A DNA stretch of 64,000 bases, taken from positions 148,077-212,076 of the forward strand of contig NZ_BBUZ01000023.1 in assembly GCF_001417735.1 (NCBI RefSeq), read 5' to 3'. The notes beneath the pieces are model-generated. The model was given only the letters and a program-made list of their open reading frames with translations. It was not told the origin of the DNA and did no database searches. A program made the position numbers and the translations under genes. Below, piece by piece: positions 61,431 to 64,000 of the stretch. Positions within the stretch are counted from its first letter, which is position 1. Every line of letters starts with the position of its first letter. The stretch comes from Streptomyces sp. NBRC 110028. Lineage in GTDB: Bacteria; Actinomycetota; Actinomycetes; Streptomycetales; Streptomycetaceae.

Positions 61431-61865
61431 ACCTCGTGATCGCGGCTCCTTACCGGCCGGGCCCTGCGCCCCGTCGCGGAGGCGAAGCCCAGGAGCGGCG
61501 AGGGGGCATCGGGCCTCACCACGGTTCCGTGTCTGCGGGCGGGGCGTGCGCGAAGGGGAATGCCGGGCATCACGCGCCCCCGCAACGCTCCTGGTGCCAC
61601 GGATGGTTCGAGACGGCATGTCTGGTGTGGTGGCGCGCGGGGGATACGTCGGGTGAACTGATTCGGCGGGCCGCCCACCCTCCTCGGAGTCGGCGGCCCG
61701 CCGCATGCCAGTGGTGCATGCCCCCGTGGCCGCCCATGAGTCCCCTCCGGGGAGGTTCCGGCCTCGGCCGACGCTGCTCAGCCGTTGACGCCGTCAGCGG
61801 GGTGGTCGACGGGGCAACCCGGCTGCGTCTCGGGGGTGTCACACGTGGCTGCTTGAATCCCTCGC
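61431..61865. other. Intergenic region after the graspetide operon
   Basis: It contains the terminator hairpin at 61664-61703 and the leader of the DUF1963 gene. I see no additional gene: open frames here show no usable start with family-like sequence. Confidence 0.55.
61664..61703. terminator. Hairpin after tgmC
   Basis: CGGCGGGCCGCC at 61664-61675 pairs exactly with GGCGGCCCGCCG at 61692-61703 across a 16-base loop. It is the first strong stem downstream of the graspetide operon. Confidence 0.75.
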
Positions 61866-62708
61866 ATGGAACCGAACGCCACGCTCACCGCCCTGCGCGA
61901 CTTCTGCGCCGAACGCCTCGGCGCAGACCTCGCGGACCGCTTCGTCCGCCTCGCCCGGCCGGGCTTCGCCCTCACCGAAGGCCGGCCGGGCGAGGCCGCC
62001 GGGCACAGTCGGTTCGGCGGGCGGGCGATGCTCGAACCGGGCACGGAATGGCCGGCCTGCGACGGCCTCCCGCTGAGCCTGCTCGCCGTCCTCGACACCG
62101 ACGCCCTGGCCCCCTGGCTCGGCGACGTCCTCCCGGCCGGGACGGGCCTGCTCAACTTCTTCGCCCTCGACAGCGAATCCGAGATGGCCGACCCGGCCGC
62201 AATGGAACTGTCGCTCAAGTACGGCTGCCTCGCCCCGGAACTGGGGGCGGTGATCGCGGCCCACTCGACGCACGCCGTCGAGACGGCCCCGCCCGTCCGG
62301 TCGAGCGTCTTCGATCCGGTCCCGTGGGCGGCGGCGCCCGGCTTCGCCTTCCCCGACTCCTTTGATCCCGCCTGGGACGACCTCGACCTGGGCCCCGAGG
62401 CGTCCGACATGGCCAGGGCCATGCCCGCCCTGCACCTGGAGGGTCTGTTGACCGAGTGGTCGCAGCGGCCGGGCGCGCTCGACTCGTCGGAGGACATCGC
62501 CTTCGGCCGGCCTCAATTCCCCACCGGAAGCTCACCGATGCTGCCGAACCACGAAGATCCGAACCTCTACCACCACCTGCTCCAGCTGTCCGGGCAGGAC
62601 CAGTGGTACATCGGCGGCGACGGCGGCTGGATGCACTGGTCGATCCCCACCGAGGCGCTGCGGGCGGGCGACTTCACCCGGGCGATCCCGACCCCCGACA
62701 TCTGGTGA
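61866..62708 (+). CDS. DUF1963 (YwqG-like) protein
   Basis: A 280-residue protein resembling the DUF1963/YwqG family, whose function is unknown. Visible landmarks are SRFGGRAMLEPGTEWPACDG (conserved GG...WP), LSLLAVLDTDALAPWLGDVL and GTGLLNFFALDSE in the first half, and LYHHLLQLSGQD followed by GGDGGWMHWSIP near the end. These proteins often occur in polymorphic toxin neighbourhoods as possible immunity proteins, but no toxin gene is seen here. The ATG lacks a strong ribosome-binding site. Confidence 0.8.
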   Translation: MEPNATLTALRDFCAERLGADLADRFVRLARPGFALTEGRPGEAAGHSRFGGRAMLEPGTEWPACDGLPLSLLAVLDTDALAPWLGDVLPAGTGLLNFFALDSESEMADPAAMELSLKYGCLAPELGAVIAAHSTHAVETAPPVRSSVFDPVPWAAAPGFAFPDSFDPAWDDLDLGPEASDMARAMPALHLEGLLTEWSQRPGALDSSEDIAFGRPQFPTGSSPMLPNHEDPNLYHHLLQLSGQDQWYIGGDGGWMHWSIPTEALRAGDFTRAIPTPDIW

Positions 62709-62831
62709 CGGGAGAGGCAGAGCTCGGGCTGCGGGCCGCCACGCGACCATTTCTTGCAGGAGCGATTGCCTACGCTTCGAGATGCTCTCTATCTTGATCT
62801 CACCTACGTGGCTGAGGGGGGGCTACATACG

Positions 62832-64000
62832 GTGAACGGGCGGGCCCATGAAAACCAAAGACTCATCCATCGACGTGCGCCCACGATCATCAGTAGAACC
62901 TGCTACCTGTGCGCGGCTGTTCTTGCTCTTGCCACGCTGCTTGTCGTTCCCTTCCTCTCCGTGACCGCACCTGAGCCGACACCTGGTGATCACAGCGCGC
63001 AGCCTTCGTTCCCCGAAGTCTTCCTGCTGGACCACGCACTCGCGATCCTGTCTCTGATTCTGCTCTCGCTGGGCGCGCGCATCTCCCCGCCCATCGCCTC
63101 CCCGCGGCTCGCCAACGCGCTTGCCATCCGTCCCGTTCGCAAGAGGACGGATGCCCCGCCCAGCAGCATGCCGTTGCGGATGGTGGGGAGCGCCCTGATC
63201 TGGGTCAGCGCCTGCCTCTTGATCATGGGATTCCAGATGTCCATGGTCACTGTGCACACCGACTTCATATGGCTGGTCAACCTCGGCCTGGCGTTCTGCG
63301 CTTTCCCGGTCTTCTTCGCGGGATGGGCGGTGCTCGACGCAGCGAGACGCCCGACGAAGGCTGCTTCACGAGCGGCCTCCATGGTCGGCTGGACGTTGCA
63401 TGCGGCCTGCTGGCTCTTCAGGGTGACCGGCGCCGCAGTGGCCGCCCTCTATGGTGTCTCGACTGCGATCACCTGGGTTCGGCCAGGCGCCGACCGCCCC
63501 TCATTCTTCATCGCTCTTGCCTTCTACATGTCGATCGCGGTCGCCGGCGCGATGCTCTTCCGTCTCGGGACGATCGCCAGGCATGCCGCCCGGCGTCACT
63601 TCGGACTGGCCACACCAATGACCTCGAAGGCCCTGCGCGGGGCCCACCAGTTCCGGGCGAGGTTTCTCCAGGTCACAAGCCTTGTGATGGGCGTGATCGG
63701 CACCACCGTGGCATGGGGAGGCCTACGTCTCACACTGGGTGACCTTGTGAGGCTTGCGTCATCTGCGCGTGACCGCCCCTCTCCTCACACACTTCTTCTC
63801 GACATCGCGATCGCGTGCCTCGGCGGCGCGGTCATCTGGACGGCACTGGCCGCTCGGCGAGCTGCCCGGCGATCACTCGGGCTGGACGCGCCTGCGGCCG
63901 GCCTGGCACCTCTTCCCCGAAGGCGTCGGGTCCATGGCTGGGCACTGCGGACAGCAGGCTGGGGGATGCGTCTCGGGGGCGCCGTGGTCCTCGTTCTCGC
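62832..64000 (+). CDS. Multi-pass membrane protein, runs off the right edge (partial)
   Basis: An open frame of at least 389 codons that is still open at the window end. The GTG at 62832 follows GAGGGGGG. Hydrophobic segments occur at about residues 24-44 (CYLCAAVLALATLLVVPFLS), 65-82 (FLLDHALAILSLILLSLGAR), 117-160, 185-210, 225-245, 280-300 and 325-345, separated by basic loops such as RHAARRHFG and PLPRRRR. I do not recognise the family. GC bias at third positions is weaker than in neighbouring genes, which may indicate transfer. No enzymatic motif is visible. Confidence 0.75.
   Translation, partial: MNGRAHENQRLIHRRAPTIISRTCYLCAAVLALATLLVVPFLSVTAPEPTPGDHSAQPSFPEVFLLDHALAILSLILLSLGARISPPIASPRLANALAIRPVRKRTDAPPSSMPLRMVGSALIWVSACLLIMGFQMSMVTVHTDFIWLVNLGLAFCAFPVFFAGWAVLDAARRPTKAASRAASMVGWTLHAACWLFRVTGAAVAALYGVSTAITWVRPGADRPSFFIALAFYMSIAVAGAMLFRLGTIARHAARRHFGLATPMTSKALRGAHQFRARFLQVTSLVMGVIGTTVAWGGLRLTLGDLVRLASSARDRPSPHTLLLDIAIACLGGAVIWTALAARRAARRSLGLDAPAAGLAPLPRRRRVHGWALRTAGWGMRLGGAVVLVL

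Noticed and set aside
61214-62365. Plus-strand frame spanning the tgmC end and the DUF1963 start
   Set aside because: Arg/Pro/Gly-rich out-of-frame translation of both genes and the terminator between them.

Overview
The window is high-GC actinobacterial chromosome, almost certainly from a Streptomyces. The signs are strong G/C bias at third codon positions, many GTG starts, Tat and Sec exported hydrolases, DUF397/XRE/ATP-binding regulator trios, a SARP regulator and the GlgE maltosyltransferase pathway. As I recall, glgX, paired ABC exporters, M4 proteases, glgP, glgE, treS, maltokinase and glgB occur in a similar order around the glgE1 locus of S. coelicolor. I could not check this by alignment.

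Layout. 1-7 kb: a FUSC-type membrane protein, a GH25 muramidase, an EF-hand protein, a Tat-exported amidase, an anti-sigma-like ATPase, an enoyl-CoA hydratase and an L,D-transpeptidase lipoprotein, followed by a MITE-like element. 7.3-13.4 kb: glgX and a heterodimeric ABC exporter with one degenerate ATP site. 13.7-19.8 kb: three tandem paralogous M4 metalloproteases. 19.9-25.5 kb: glgP, then two secreted pectin lyases (PL11, PL3). 25.6-30.5 kb: an accessory island with a transposase, an alpha/beta hydrolase, a LysR regulator, a short-chain dehydrogenase and a Tn3 transposase remnant. 30.7-38.9 kb: glgE-treS, a strong hairpin, then mak-glgB. 39-43.4 kb: a GH16 glucanase with a LacI-type operator, a MITE in CTAG, and a frameshifted SARP/NB-ARC/TPR regulator. 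43.4-53.3 kb: dctA with its divergent two-component system, a GH18 chitinase, an incomplete sugar ABC importer, and an ECF sigma factor with its CU044_5270 partner. 53.5-55.6 kb: an Rrf2 regulator and an amidohydrolase.

55.6-61.7 kb is the most interesting part. It holds a graspetide cluster (tgmA precursor, tgmB ATP-grasp ligase, tgmC isoaspartyl-methyltransferase homologue). Facing the other way is a second methyltransferase of the same class. Its GTG start overlaps the stop of a 44-codon ORF for a cationic, Gly/Pro-rich peptide with a single internal Asp-Gly. That arrangement matches imiditide-type (aspartimide) RiPP loci. Between the two units sit two DUF397 genes, an XRE/DUF5753 regulator and an ATP-binding protein, and the two peptide ORFs share a similar upstream sequence. 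The window ends with a DUF1963 protein and a multi-pass membrane protein that runs off the right edge.

How the genes work together. GlgE, Mak, TreS and GlgB interconvert trehalose, maltose, maltose-1-phosphate and branched alpha-glucan, while GlgX and GlgP debranch and phosphorolyse it. The exported proteases, pectinases, glucanase and chitinase form a polymer-degrading secretome around that core.
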